A stretch of 16,460 nt of DNA from Eubacterium sp. (GTDB lineage: Bacteria; Bacillota; Clostridia; Lachnospirales; Lachnospiraceae). Position numbers and translations under genes: made by a program. The stretch spans positions 25,117-41,576 of the forward strand of contig DNFT01000090.1 of assembly GCA_003486385.1 (NCBI GenBank), in the 5' to 3' direction. Below, piece after piece: positions 1 through 7,443 of the stretch; the stretch's first letter is position 1, and each line of letters begins with the position of its first letter. Below the pieces are notes generated by a model, which made no database searches, was not told the origin of the DNA, and worked only from the letters and a program-made list of their open reading frames with translations.

Positions 1-56
1 GTATCTCCATCACTCTGAATAAGGGATAAATCTTCTATGAACTTTTTTGCATATAC

Positions 57-85
57 ACTATAATATACAATCCGGCATTAGTCAA
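57..85 (-). promoter_or_regulatory. Divergent sigma-A-type promoter firing leftward out of the window
   Basis: On the minus strand TTGACT (bases 80-85) is followed by a 17-base spacer and TATAGT (57-62), a close match to the sigma-A consensus. Transcription would start near base 50 and leave the window at its left edge. No gene fits on this strand within bases 1-56, so the gene it serves must begin just outside. It is back to back with the promoter of the chemotaxis receptor. Confidence 0.55.
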
Positions 86-152
86 TAGTGTATTTTGTGG
101 AAAATATTTAACGACTATAATAATATTCTTCGTCTTTTTATATAGCTTTTTA

Positions 153-181
153 TTGCGAGTCATGTCAAAAAATGGTATAAT
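153..181 (+). promoter_or_regulatory. Sigma-A-type promoter of the chemotaxis receptor gene
   Basis: TTGCGA (153-158), a 17-base spacer and TATAAT (176-181), with TG one base upstream of the -10 hexamer (extended -10). The start should lie near base 188, giving a leader of about 80 bases before the ATG at 267. I looked for a flagellar sigma-28 promoter and did not see one. A 7-base inverted repeat spans the -10 region (listed separately). Confidence 0.7.
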
Positions 182-201
182 ATTACTAAATTTGTGACTC
201 G
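156..201. repeat. Inverted repeat flanking the -10 region of the receptor promoter
   Basis: CGAGTCA at 156-162 is repeated in inverse as TGACTCG at 195-201, with the -10 hexamer and transcription start between the arms. The arms are 39 bases apart, about four helical turns, which would suit a dimeric regulator or a loop. The arms are short, so chance is possible. Confidence 0.3.
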
Positions 202-266
202 TGCACTTCATTTGAGGACCAAAAAAATACACCGAGACGCATGACGCCTCAGAATGGAGAGAAGCT

Positions 267-2393
267 ATGAACAAAAGCAAAGAAAACGATATTCACTCGA
301 AGTTTCTTAACCGCAAGCTGTATTACAAGATTTCGACTGCCACAGGAGTAATGCTGGCAATATTTCTTGTTCTGCTTGTCATCATCAGTTCCACCCTTTC
401 CGCAACCTTCCTAAGCAGGAGCATCAAGGGAGAATTCGAAGGTATAGCTGCCCAGAACGGGGTTATTATGCAGAATGTACTCACCACCGCAACCAACTGT
501 GCCGATATTCTTCAGAGCTACATTGTCGACAAATATGCCGAATTCGAAAAATCCGGCTATAACGGCCGCACACAGAAAAGCTCCATATATGATGTCCAGC
601 TTCAGGAGATGAATAAGCAGATTGAAGAGTTTCTTATCAGCGTAGCCCGCACCACAGCGACCTCCAACGATAAGATTGCCGGAGTCGGAGTATTCTTTGA
701 ACCGGACGCATTTGACCCATCTATCAAGGATTACACTATCTATGTAAGTGAGAAGAATCCTGATGTTGTACAGAGCTATGGTGCTTATTCCACATACGGT
801 TCACAGGACTATTACAAGCAGGCTGCAACCAGCAAGATGAATTCCTTCACTGACCCTTATTACGATCAAGGTGTCAACATGATCAGTGCTTCCTTCCCTA
901 TTGTTTATAAGAATGTTACATACGGTGTTATCCTTGTCGACATCAATATAGATGCCTTTGATGACCTCAATTCCAGCAATCCAAGCTACCCAAGCATGTA
1001 TGTTGACGTGCTCTCATCAGACAGCACAATGGTATACGACAGTGAGTCAACAGAGTACATAGGTCAGCGTTTATCCGATCTGATTTCTGCCAAGGAATAT
1101 GCCAAAATCCAGAAGGGCATTGATACAGGAAAGAGCTTTTCAGTCAGCACTAAGAAGAATGACGGAACAAGTCTGGTTCGCTTTTACTCTCCAATCAACG
1201 CCTGCGGACAGACCTGGTGGGCTGCCAGTGCTCTTTCAAAAGCCGATTTATCACGCAACACAGTTATCCTTGTTCTGCTGATGGTTGCCATATCGCTTGT
1301 TACTCTTGCATGCACAGTAATTATCAGCCGCAGACTTACAATAAAGTACTTAAAGCCTATGGGCGGTATTGTAGATGTTGCCAATGAGCTTGCTGAGGGT
1401 AATTTTTCAGTCAATACTGATGTTGTATATAATGATGAAATCGGTCAACTTACCCAGACATTCTCCAACATGTCATCACGACTCAGGGAAATTATCGCAG
1501 ACATCACACATGGTCTCAACGAGATGGCTTCCGGCAACTTTAACCTTCAGCCTCAGGTAGAGCACATCGGTGATTTCAAGGCAATCGAGGACGCACTTGT
1601 CACAGTTGTGACCGATTTATCCAACACGCTCGCTGAAATAAACGAGGTTGCCGACATGGTATCAGACAATGCAAGCCAGCTCTCAGACGGTGCCCAGTCC
1701 ATAACAGAGGGTGCAACCGATCAGGCAAGCTCTGTCGAAGAGCTTCAGAGCACTATCGAGACTGTCACCGAGCAGGTCAACAAGAATGCCGAGAGTGCCA
1801 ACAATGCGAATGACATGGCGAAGGTTGTCGGAACAGACATCATGGCAAGCAATGAGGACATGCAGCAGGTTGTACAGGCTATGGATACAATCAGCGAAGC
1901 AGCCAAGCAGATAAGCGGTATCATAAATACAATCAACGACATAGCATCACAGACCAACCTTCTTGCACTTAACGCTTCTATCGAAGCTGCAAGAGCAGGT
2001 GATGAAGGAAGAGGCTTCGCTGTAGTTGCCACGCAGGTAGGCAATCTCGCCAACCAGAGTGCAGCCGCAGCCAAGAGCTCCAATGACCTTATCGTCCAGG
2101 CACTCAACGCTGTCGAGGCAGGCAAGCGTATGGTCGATGATACCGCCGCAAAGCTCGTTAAATCCGTTGACAAGACCAATGTACTTGTGGATAATATCGC
2201 AGCTATCTCCAAGGCATCAGCCGAGCAGGCAGATGCACTCAACCAGATTGCACAGGCTGCCAACCAGATTGCCGCAGTTGTTCAGGAAAATACCGCCATG
2301 GCGGAAGAGAGCTCTGCAAGCAGTGAGGAGCTTGCCGCACAGGCAGAGAAGCTCAAAAATCTTGTCAGCGCGTTTAAATTGTTAGAAAAATAG
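267..2393 (+). CDS. Methyl-accepting chemotaxis protein with extracellular dCache sensor
   Basis: A 708-residue transmembrane chemoreceptor. Receptors of this family sense small molecules outside the cell and control the CheA-CheW kinase and so the flagellar motor. Residues 1-25 are cytoplasmic; membrane helix 1 spans about 27-49; the outer sensor covers about 50-328, with Cache-type motifs DYYKQA (181-186) and FTDPYYD (194-200). Membrane helix 2 is about 331-354, then a HAMP linker to about 410, a second HAMP-like stretch, and the signalling coiled coil from about 455. The conserved hairpin tip lies at about 554-598, including NLLALNASIEAARAG. After it the sequence reads TQVGNLANQS rather than the more common DEVRKLAEQS. 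There is no C-terminal CheR-binding pentapeptide. The start follows GGAGA six bases upstream. No che genes are in the window, so the ligand cannot be inferred. The HD-GYP gene follows and may be co-transcribed. Confidence 0.95.
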   Translation: MNKSKENDIHSKFLNRKLYYKISTATGVMLAIFLVLLVIISSTLSATFLSRSIKGEFEGIAAQNGVIMQNVLTTATNCADILQSYIVDKYAEFEKSGYNGRTQKSSIYDVQLQEMNKQIEEFLISVARTTATSNDKIAGVGVFFEPDAFDPSIKDYTIYVSEKNPDVVQSYGAYSTYGSQDYYKQAATSKMNSFTDPYYDQGVNMISASFPIVYKNVTYGVILVDINIDAFDDLNSSNPSYPSMYVDVLSSDSTMVYDSESTEYIGQRLSDLISAKEYAKIQKGIDTGKSFSVSTKKNDGTSLVRFYSPINACGQTWWAASALSKADLSRNTVILVLLMVAISLVTLACTVIISRRLTIKYLKPMGGIVDVANELAEGNFSVNTDVVYNDEIGQLTQTFSNMSSRLREIIADITHGLNEMASGNFNLQPQVEHIGDFKAIEDALVTVVTDLSNTLAEINEVADMVSDNASQLSDGAQSITEGATDQASSVEELQSTIETVTEQVNKNAESANNANDMAKVVGTDIMASNEDMQQVVQAMDTISEAAKQISGIINTINDIASQTNLLALNASIEAARAGDEGRGFAVVATQVGNLANQSAAAAKSSNDLIVQALNAVEAGKRMVDDTAAKLVKSVDKTNVLVDNIAAISKASAEQADALNQIAQAANQIAAVVQENTAMAEESSASSEELAAQAEKLKNLVSAFKLLEK

Positions 2394-2447
2394 CTGAACA
2401 GCAACACAAATGACATCATGAATTATAACTGATAAAAGGAGTAACGT

Positions 2448-3545
2448 ATGGCAAAGAAATTACTATTTTCATTTGAAGTAAAACCGGGCATGGTTATCGC
2501 CGAAGACCTATATAATCCGGCAGGACAATTAGTCCTTCCGGCCGGATTTGTTCTTGATGAAGCTACAATATCCAAGTTGGAATACTATACCATTCTTGAG
2601 GTTCCTGTCGATGACAGCCCTGCATCAATTCCTATGGCTAAGCCTGTGGAAACAGCCCATTTAGACAATGATAATTATTCAGACAGATTAAAAAACAGTG
2701 TTGAATTCAAGCAGTTCAGAGCTGATTATGAAGTCTCAATAAGTCATCTTGCCAATATTCTCAATGAAGCCTCAACTACCGGTAAGCCTATAGATACGGA
2801 ATCCATATACAAGGATGCCGAACACCTTATCAACTCAAGTAAGAACACTATTCATATATTCGACTTCATACATAACCTGCGCAACTATGATGATATTATA
2901 GCCACACACTGCCAGAACGTCGCTCTTATATCGAATATTCTTGGTCAATGGCTTGGTGTAACCGGCGACGATCTGAAGGTACTCACTACCGCCGGGCTGC
3001 TCCATGACATAGGCAAGCTCACAATTCCTCAGCAGATACTCAACAAGCCGGGGCGCCTTTCCGATGAAGAATACGCACTTATGAGAGATCATGTCAAGCG
3101 CGGATACCAGCTGCTCAAGGAGCAGCCGATAGATATACGAATCAAGGAGGTATGTCTCCTTCACCATGAACGCTGTGACGGCTCCGGTTATCCTTTCCAT
3201 GCAGAGGCCTCACGTATAACACCTTTTGCCAAGATTGTTGCGATTGCCGATGTGTATGATGCCATGACAGCACGCAGAAGCTACCGCGGAGCGCTCTGTC
3301 CTTTCGATGTTATTCAGATGTTCGATGAGGAAGGTCTCAACAAATATGACCCACATTATATCATGACCTTCTTAAACCGCATTACATCCTCCTATCTTCA
3401 TAACAATGTCCGTCTCAATGACGGACGTGAAGGTGAGATAGTTATGATTAACCCTATGTGCCTGTACCGCCCTATGGTCCGGGTCGGAAGTGAATTTATC
3501 GACCTGCTCAAGAACCCTAATCTCAAGATTGAGGCCATATTATAG
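2448..3545 (+). CDS. HD-GYP domain protein, probable cyclic di-GMP phosphodiesterase
   Basis: A 365-residue soluble protein; HD-GYP enzymes hydrolyse the second messenger cyclic di-GMP. Residues 1-55 resemble the small N-terminal module often found before HD-GYP domains (DUF3391-like, moderate confidence). The catalytic domain is about 150-310 and has the full motif set: H154, HDIGK (186-190), H215, HHERCDGSGYP (239-249) carrying the GYP signature, and AIADVYDAMTARRSYR (264-279). It therefore looks active, with metal ligands intact. No membrane segment, GGDEF or receiver domain is present, so its input is unclear. AAAAGGAGT lies just upstream of the ATG. It starts 54 bases after the chemoreceptor with no terminator between them, suggesting a shared transcript linking taxis and c-di-GMP signalling. 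A strong terminator follows. Confidence 0.93.
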   Translation: MAKKLLFSFEVKPGMVIAEDLYNPAGQLVLPAGFVLDEATISKLEYYTILEVPVDDSPASIPMAKPVETAHLDNDNYSDRLKNSVEFKQFRADYEVSISHLANILNEASTTGKPIDTESIYKDAEHLINSSKNTIHIFDFIHNLRNYDDIIATHCQNVALISNILGQWLGVTGDDLKVLTTAGLLHDIGKLTIPQQILNKPGRLSDEEYALMRDHVKRGYQLLKEQPIDIRIKEVCLLHHERCDGSGYPFHAEASRITPFAKIVAIADVYDAMTARRSYRGALCPFDVIQMFDEEGLNKYDPHYIMTFLNRITSSYLHNNVRLNDGREGEIVMINPMCLYRPMVRVGSEFIDLLKNPNLKIEAIL

Positions 3546-3600
3546 GCAGCCATATTATTGTAATAACCCGGCAGCTATCAGCCCGGGCAGCATAAGATTG

Positions 3601-3648
3601 AAAAAAGACAGGACATATATGCTCTGTGCATATATATCCTGTCTTTTT
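3601..3648. terminator. Bidirectional rho-independent terminator between convergent genes
   Basis: Two 16-base arms (3607-3622 and 3628-3643, one mismatch) enclose a 5-base loop. On the plus strand five T residues follow; on the minus strand the A run at 3601-3606 becomes a T run. It can therefore end both the HD-GYP transcript and the opposing murA transcript, whose stop codon lies only 7 bases from the T run. Confidence 0.9.
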
Positions 3649-3654
3649 ATCTAT

Positions 3655-4947
3655 CTATGAAATCTTGAGCACGAACTTGCGAAGCTCCTTCTCACTCTGC
3701 ACATACTCTATCTTCGCTCCAAGCTCCCTGAGCTTAATATCGAAATCCTCATAGCCTCTCAATATATACTTGATATCATCAACCACTGTTATGCCGTCTG
3801 CGGCAAGTCCGGCAAGCACAAGAGCAGCCCCTGCGCGCAGATCAGGTGCGGTTACCTCAGCTCCTGTATAGCGCTCAACACCCTTTACAATAGCTGTATT
3901 TCCTTCGACCGTTATATCAGCCCCCATCTTGGCAAGCTCATCGACATACTTAAACCTGTTCTCGAATATCCCCTCTGTCACGATACTTGTTCCCTTGGCA
4001 AGCGCCAGCACAACTGTAATCTGAGGCTGTACATCGGTAGGGAAGCCCGGATACGGAAGTGTCTTGACATTGGTATATTTCATATTACGGTATCCTACAA
4101 CCCTGACGGCATCATCGAATTCTGCGACCTCACAGCCTATCTGTGTAAGCTTCGCCGTGATAGCCTCAAGGTGCTTGGGAATAACATTCTTGATCAGAAC
4201 GTCTCCACCTGTTACGGCTGCAGCACACATAAATGTAGCTGCCTCAATCTGATCCGGAATAATTGAATACGAAGCGCCATGAAGCTTAGCCACTCCCTTA
4301 ACCCTTATAACATCGGTTCCTGCACCCTTTATATTCGCTCCCATGCAGTTGAGAAGATTGGCTACATCAACCACATGTGGCTCCTTAGCTGCATTCTCAA
4401 TAATCGTGTTCCCCTCAGCAAGCGCTGCGGCAAGCATGATATTGATGGTAGCTCCAACAGATTCCATATCAAGGTAAATATGTCCGCCCACAAGCCTGTC
4501 TGCCTTAGCAGTAATCATTCCATAGGCTGTATCAACCTCAGCTCCCATAGCCTTAAAGCCGTTTATATGCTGGTCAATAGGTCTTGTACCTATGTTGCAG
4601 CCACCCGGAAACGCCACATGGGCTTCCCTGTATTTTCCAAGCAATGCTCCCAAAAGATAGTAAGAGCCCCTTATCTTCTTCGCCTTCTCATAATCAACAA
4701 TCGTGGTATTTATAAGTCCACCATTAATCTTGTATGTGTGTCTGTCAATCTCCTCAACCACTGCCCCAATGCTCGCAATAGCTCCTAAAAGAACTCTTAT
4801 ATCACTCACATCCGGTACATTATCTATCGTAACTGTCTCGTCAGCCATAATAGCAGCCGCAATAATAGCCAGCGCCGCATTCTTGGCTCCAATAATATTC
4901 ACTTCACCGCTTAAAGGATTTCCACCCTTAATAACATACTGTTCCAT
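3655..4947 (-). CDS. murA: UDP-N-acetylglucosamine 1-carboxyvinyltransferase (MurA)
   Basis: MurA transfers enolpyruvate from phosphoenolpyruvate to UDP-GlcNAc in the cytoplasm, the first committed step of peptidoglycan synthesis and the target of fosfomycin. The 430-residue length is normal. Lys22-Asn23 (GAKNAAL) match the substrate-binding pair. The active-site loop GGCNIGTRPIDQH has the catalytic Cys at 117, so the protein should be fosfomycin-sensitive in this respect, and PGFPTDVQPQ carries the conserved Asp. I chose the ATG at 4947 because GAGG lies six bases upstream; a TTG twelve bases further up would place that site inside the gene. Its own promoter is at 5057-5084, and a perfect palindrome ATTACATGTAAT (4961-4972) sits just before the ribosome site. 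Many Firmicutes carry two MurA paralogues and I cannot tell which this is. It lies next to an M23 peptidoglycan peptidase. Confidence 0.95.
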   Translation of the reverse strand: MEQYVIKGGNPLSGEVNIIGAKNAALAIIAAAIMADETVTIDNVPDVSDIRVLLGAIASIGAVVEEIDRHTYKINGGLINTTIVDYEKAKKIRGSYYLLGALLGKYREAHVAFPGGCNIGTRPIDQHINGFKAMGAEVDTAYGMITAKADRLVGGHIYLDMESVGATINIMLAAALAEGNTIIENAAKEPHVVDVANLLNCMGANIKGAGTDVIRVKGVAKLHGASYSIIPDQIEAATFMCAAAVTGGDVLIKNVIPKHLEAITAKLTQIGCEVAEFDDAVRVVGYRNMKYTNVKTLPYPGFPTDVQPQITVVLALAKGTSIVTEGIFENRFKYVDELAKMGADITVEGNTAIVKGVERYTGAEVTAPDLRAGAALVLAGLAADGITVVDDIKYILRGYEDFDIKLRELGAKIEYVQSEKELRKFVLKIS

Positions 4948-4960
4948 TACATACCTCAAT

Positions 4961-4972
4961 ATTACATGTAAT
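4961..4972. repeat. 12-base perfect palindrome before the murA ribosome site
   Basis: ATTACATGTAAT is a perfect palindrome in the murA leader, ending 13 bases before the ATG. It could be a binding site or a small hairpin near the ribosome site, but short A/T-rich palindromes also occur by chance. Confidence 0.25.
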
Positions 4973-5056
4973 TGTCATAATCATTTTAATACATACAGCC
5001 GAGCCTATTACAGGATACCTTTCATTATAAGCTATATGCTCCTAAATATCTATCCT

Positions 5057-5084
5057 ATTATAGCATAAAAGTACTTTTTGTAAA
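5057..5084 (-). promoter_or_regulatory. Sigma-A-type promoter of murA
   Basis: On the minus strand TTTACA (5079-5084), a 16-base spacer and TATAAT (5057-5062), with TG one base before the -10 hexamer. The predicted start near 5050 gives a leader of about 100 bases. It lies just past the hairpin that follows the M23 gene, so murA is probably transcribed independently. Confidence 0.65.
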
Positions 5085-5092
5085 GAAAATTA

Positions 5093-5130
5093 ATAAAGCA
5101 GAGGGAAAACACTTCTCCCCTCTGCTTTAT
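5093..5130 (-). terminator. Probable terminator after the M23 peptidase gene
   Basis: A perfect 13-base stem (5093-5105 with 5118-5130) closes a 12-base loop, 10 bases past the stop codon. On the minus strand it is followed by ATTAATTTTCTTT, an imperfect T-rich tract, so termination may be incomplete. Confidence 0.7.
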
Positions 5131-5140
5131 ATTGTGTGCA

Positions 5141-6724
5141 TTATTTGTTCAAATAATCGTATGGATTCTTGCAATTTCCCCAAAGTAAAACTTCAAAATG
5201 GAGATGTGGTCCCGTTACATTTCCACTGGCTCCAGACAATGCAATTCTCTGCCCCTGTGATACAGTCTGTCCAACAGACACCTCTATTGAGCTTAAATGA
5301 CCATATCTTGTAGTCAATCCGTTTCCGTGGCTGATATCTACGCACCAACCATATCCACCGTTCCAGCCTGCAAGTGTTACCGTACCACCACATGACGCTC
5401 TTACAACGCTTCCCGATGGAACATACAGGTCAATACCTGTGTGGAAGCTGCTCGGCTGTCCTGATACAGGATGTATACGATATCCAAATCCTGATGTCAG
5501 AGTCATGGTGCTTAGCGGGTTAATGAATGTCGGAGGAATAAGTGTTCCTCTCTCAATCACTGTCGCTGTCGCCTCTGTGATAATTCTCTGGCTGATTATC
5601 TCTCTGTCATACTCCTTGTTGTTAGCATAGCTTACAACTGCGATAACCTCTCTGTAACCCGGTGTTCCGGTTGAAATTATATTCTGCTGACCCTGATACA
5701 TGCTGTTATTGTCAACATATACCACGTCCGCCTCATACTCTTCATTGTATGTGACTTCTTCCTTTACAACTACTGAAAGCTCAGGTGTAGGAACCGTTAT
5801 TGTTATGATGTCATCCGGCATGATTACACTGTTCTCATTAAGTCCCTCATTAAGCTCGTACAGCTCATCAAGACTAATGCCTGTCTTGTCCGCTATAGAC
5901 GAGAGACAGTCACCCGACTGAACAACGTATGTTCCCTTCGCAGCCTTCTCCTTGGTGATATCTTCTAATGCGTCCTGTACCGACATCACTGTGTTGGCAT
6001 TGCCTCTTGTCTCTATAACCTCGACATTCTCCTTGAAGCCTACATAGAGAACTCCGTCCTCAAATACTGTATCCTCTGTGACCTGAACCGTATCCGTGCC
6101 GTCTATTGTGGCAAGAACCTTGGCAGCCTCATTCATTGTGATATCCGCTGTGGCAACATTGACTGTCTTATGTGAAAGACCATTATCCGTGCTGTCGACA
6201 AGCTCCACCTGAAATGCTCCGGCATCCTCGCCTGCTATTCTGTTCTTGGCAGCCTCTAAGAGTTCAACAACCTCTGCTTCACTGCCGACCGTAACCATAT
6301 AATCATCTATACGAACCGTATAAGCTAAATTCTCCGGAACATGAGCAACCGCGTTAACCGCACTGTACATAGCCTGCTCAAGCTCGTTCTCATCAAGAAG
6401 CCTGCCCCTTATGTTATCGTCTGCGAAAATCTCAAGCTCCGTATCCGCATACACTGTCGTTCCATATTCTTCATTAAGTTGTCCTCTTACATTCTGAAGC
6501 GCGGTTCTAGCCGTCTCTTCATCCTGTGTACACCCTATCGGTGTTCCGTTGAGTACAACTGTATATCCTGCTGTTCCATTCACCGCTCTGCTGTCGGCTT
6601 CAACTGTCTGCGGCGTTGTAAAACGTGTCGCAAACGGTATAACAAATATAATAAACAAGCAGGCAGCTACTGCAACCTTCAGATAAATATTTTTAAGTTT
6701 TCTGTACTGCCTGGTCAGCTTCAT
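5141..6724 (-). CDS. Membrane-anchored peptidoglycan peptidase with LysM, G5 and M23 domains
   Basis: A 527-residue cell-surface protein likely to cut peptide cross-links in peptidoglycan. A single N-terminal membrane helix (about 13-34) follows a basic stretch. Residues about 45-260 are an extracellular region I do not recognise, without catalytic motifs. LysM follows (about 265-311, GTYVVQSGDCLSSIA), then G5 (about 319-394, ending in ERGT), both binding wall glycans. The C-terminal M23 (LytM/lysostaphin-type) zinc peptidase (about 410-520) has all ligands: HTGID (H428, D432), YGH (H476) and HLHFE (H507, H509), so it should be active. The ATG at 6724 is chosen because GGGAGG lies five bases upstream; an in-frame ATG 12 codons earlier lacks this. 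It has its own promoter with a WalR-box-like site, a hairpin after it, and murA next in line. Confidence 0.9.
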   Translation of the reverse strand: MKLTRQYRKLKNIYLKVAVAACLFIIFVIPFATRFTTPQTVEADSRAVNGTAGYTVVLNGTPIGCTQDEETARTALQNVRGQLNEEYGTTVYADTELEIFADDNIRGRLLDENELEQAMYSAVNAVAHVPENLAYTVRIDDYMVTVGSEAEVVELLEAAKNRIAGEDAGAFQVELVDSTDNGLSHKTVNVATADITMNEAAKVLATIDGTDTVQVTEDTVFEDGVLYVGFKENVEVIETRGNANTVMSVQDALEDITKEKAAKGTYVVQSGDCLSSIADKTGISLDELYELNEGLNENSVIMPDDIITITVPTPELSVVVKEEVTYNEEYEADVVYVDNNSMYQGQQNIISTGTPGYREVIAVVSYANNKEYDREIISQRIITEATATVIERGTLIPPTFINPLSTMTLTSGFGYRIHPVSGQPSSFHTGIDLYVPSGSVVRASCGGTVTLAGWNGGYGWCVDISHGNGLTTRYGHLSSIEVSVGQTVSQGQRIALSGASGNVTGPHLHFEVLLWGNCKNPYDYLNK

Positions 6725-6753
6725 GATATCCTCCCAAAAATGTAAGAGCTTAC

Positions 6754-6770
6754 TTAACAATTTTGTAACA
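6754..6770 (-). promoter_or_regulatory. WalR-box-like direct repeat at the M23 gene start
   Basis: On the minus strand TGTTAC, five bases, TGTTAA, which fits the published Bacillus WalR (YycF) consensus TGTWAH-N5-TGTWAH. It overlaps the predicted transcription start and early leader of the M23 gene. Further TGTWAH hexamers occur on the plus strand at 6799, 6813, 6843, 6853 and 6876, though not at the exact 11-base spacing. The region is A/T-rich, so some matches are expected by chance. Confidence 0.45.
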
Positions 6771-6775
6771 AATAC

Positions 6776-6804
6776 ATACTACCAAGAAATACCCGATTTG
6801 TAAA
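6776..6804 (-). promoter_or_regulatory. Sigma-A-type promoter of the M23 peptidase gene
   Basis: TTTACA (6799-6804 on the minus strand), a 17-base spacer and TAGTAT (6776-6781), with TG one base before the -10 hexamer. The start should be near 6769, giving a leader of about 45 bases. Confidence 0.6.
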
Positions 6805-6904
6805 GTTTTTTTTGTTAAAAACCGAATGTTTTTTTACGAATTTGTTACAAAATGTTACAAAGAACTAAATTTTTTTGTTAATATTTACATTATTTGGAAA
6901 TTAT

Positions 6905-6920
6905 CGAACTATATAGTTCG
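6905..6920. repeat. 16-base perfect palindrome between the kinase and M23 genes
   Basis: CGAACTATATAGTTCG is a perfect 16-base palindrome, 22 bases past the stop of the kinase gene and about 100 bases upstream of the M23 promoter. No T run follows on either strand, so it is not a standard terminator. An operator or a short RNA hairpin is possible. Confidence 0.45.
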
Positions 6921-6942
6921 TCTCATATCAATGCCGGCACCG

Positions 6943-7443
6943 CTATCTCACTGCAATTTCTACAGCCTTAGCCGTATCAGCAAGGCTTCTTCCATGCTCG
7001 TCTATGACTACGTCCGCATATTTTTCATAGAGCACGCAGCGCTCATCGTAGAGATCCTTAAGTGTCTGTCCATTTTTGAGCACAACACCCCTGCCCTCGA
7101 GATTTGATAATCTCTCGTTTATCATCTCATACGATGCCTTTAAATATACCACGGTGCCTATCTCCTTGAAATGTCTCATGGCGTTTTCTCCGTATACAAC
7201 ACTTCCTCCGGGAGCTATTACACAGTGCTCTGCCTCAAGCTCAGCGTTAACCTTCTCCTCAATCTTTAAAAAGCCCGTGTTTCCCTCATCAGCGATAATT
7301 TCCTTTAACAGTCTGCCCTCCTTCTCCTGGATGACTAAATCTGTGTCTATGAAATGATATCCAAGGAGCTTAGCAAGAACAACTCCGACCGTACTCTTTC
7401 CCACTCCTGGCATTCCTATCAGAATAACATTACTTTTTTTCAT
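6943..7443 (-). CDS. Shikimate-kinase-like P-loop kinase
   Basis: A 166-residue cytoplasmic kinase of the shikimate kinase fold, close to the usual length. The Walker A loop is GMPGVGKST (10-18) and the DTD motif with the substrate/metal Asp is present (about 33-35). Other signature residues differ from true AroK: the position of the shikimate-binding Arg in the FRxIE motif is Leu (FLKIEE), the GGG motif is PGG (APGGSVVY), and the lid RPLL is RGVV; the later RxPLY-type Arg is kept (ERCVLY). It may phosphorylate something other than shikimate, or be a weak AroK; I therefore give no symbol. Its ATG lies inside the end of the flavin reductase gene (14-base overlap), so translation is coupled and the upstream ribosome site (AAAAGGGA) is modest. 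No other aro gene is present. Confidence 0.8.
   Translation of the reverse strand: MKKSNVILIGMPGVGKSTVGVVLAKLLGYHFIDTDLVIQEKEGRLLKEIIADEGNTGFLKIEEKVNAELEAEHCVIAPGGSVVYGENAMRHFKEIGTVVYLKASYEMINERLSNLEGRGVVLKNGQTLKDLYDERCVLYEKYADVVIDEHGRSLADTAKAVEIAVR

Noticed and set aside
188..266. Possible c-di-GMP riboswitch in the chemoreceptor leader (GACGC repeated near the start, HD-GYP gene in the same unit)
   Set aside because: The leader is only about 80 bases and lacks the conserved GEMM core and paired helices; only a weak TGAGG/CCTCA pairing is visible.
35..280. 81-residue minus-strand ORF at the left edge
   Set aside because: It runs through both promoters and the start of the chemoreceptor gene, has no ribosome site and its composition looks random.
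1745..2263. 172-residue ORF antisense to the chemoreceptor
   Set aside because: It mirrors the Ala/Ser-rich coiled coil of the receptor; open antisense frames are expected there and no ribosome site is seen.
4279..4788. 169-residue plus-strand ORF inside murA
   Set aside because: It lies wholly antisense to a complete MurA with intact active site and has no family resemblance.
6760..6900. A/T-rich stretch with TTTGTTAC repeats as a replication origin or CRISPR remnant
   Set aside because: The repeats are only 6-8 bases, irregularly spaced, and no dnaA-box cluster, spacer pattern or replication gene is present; promoter sites explain them better.
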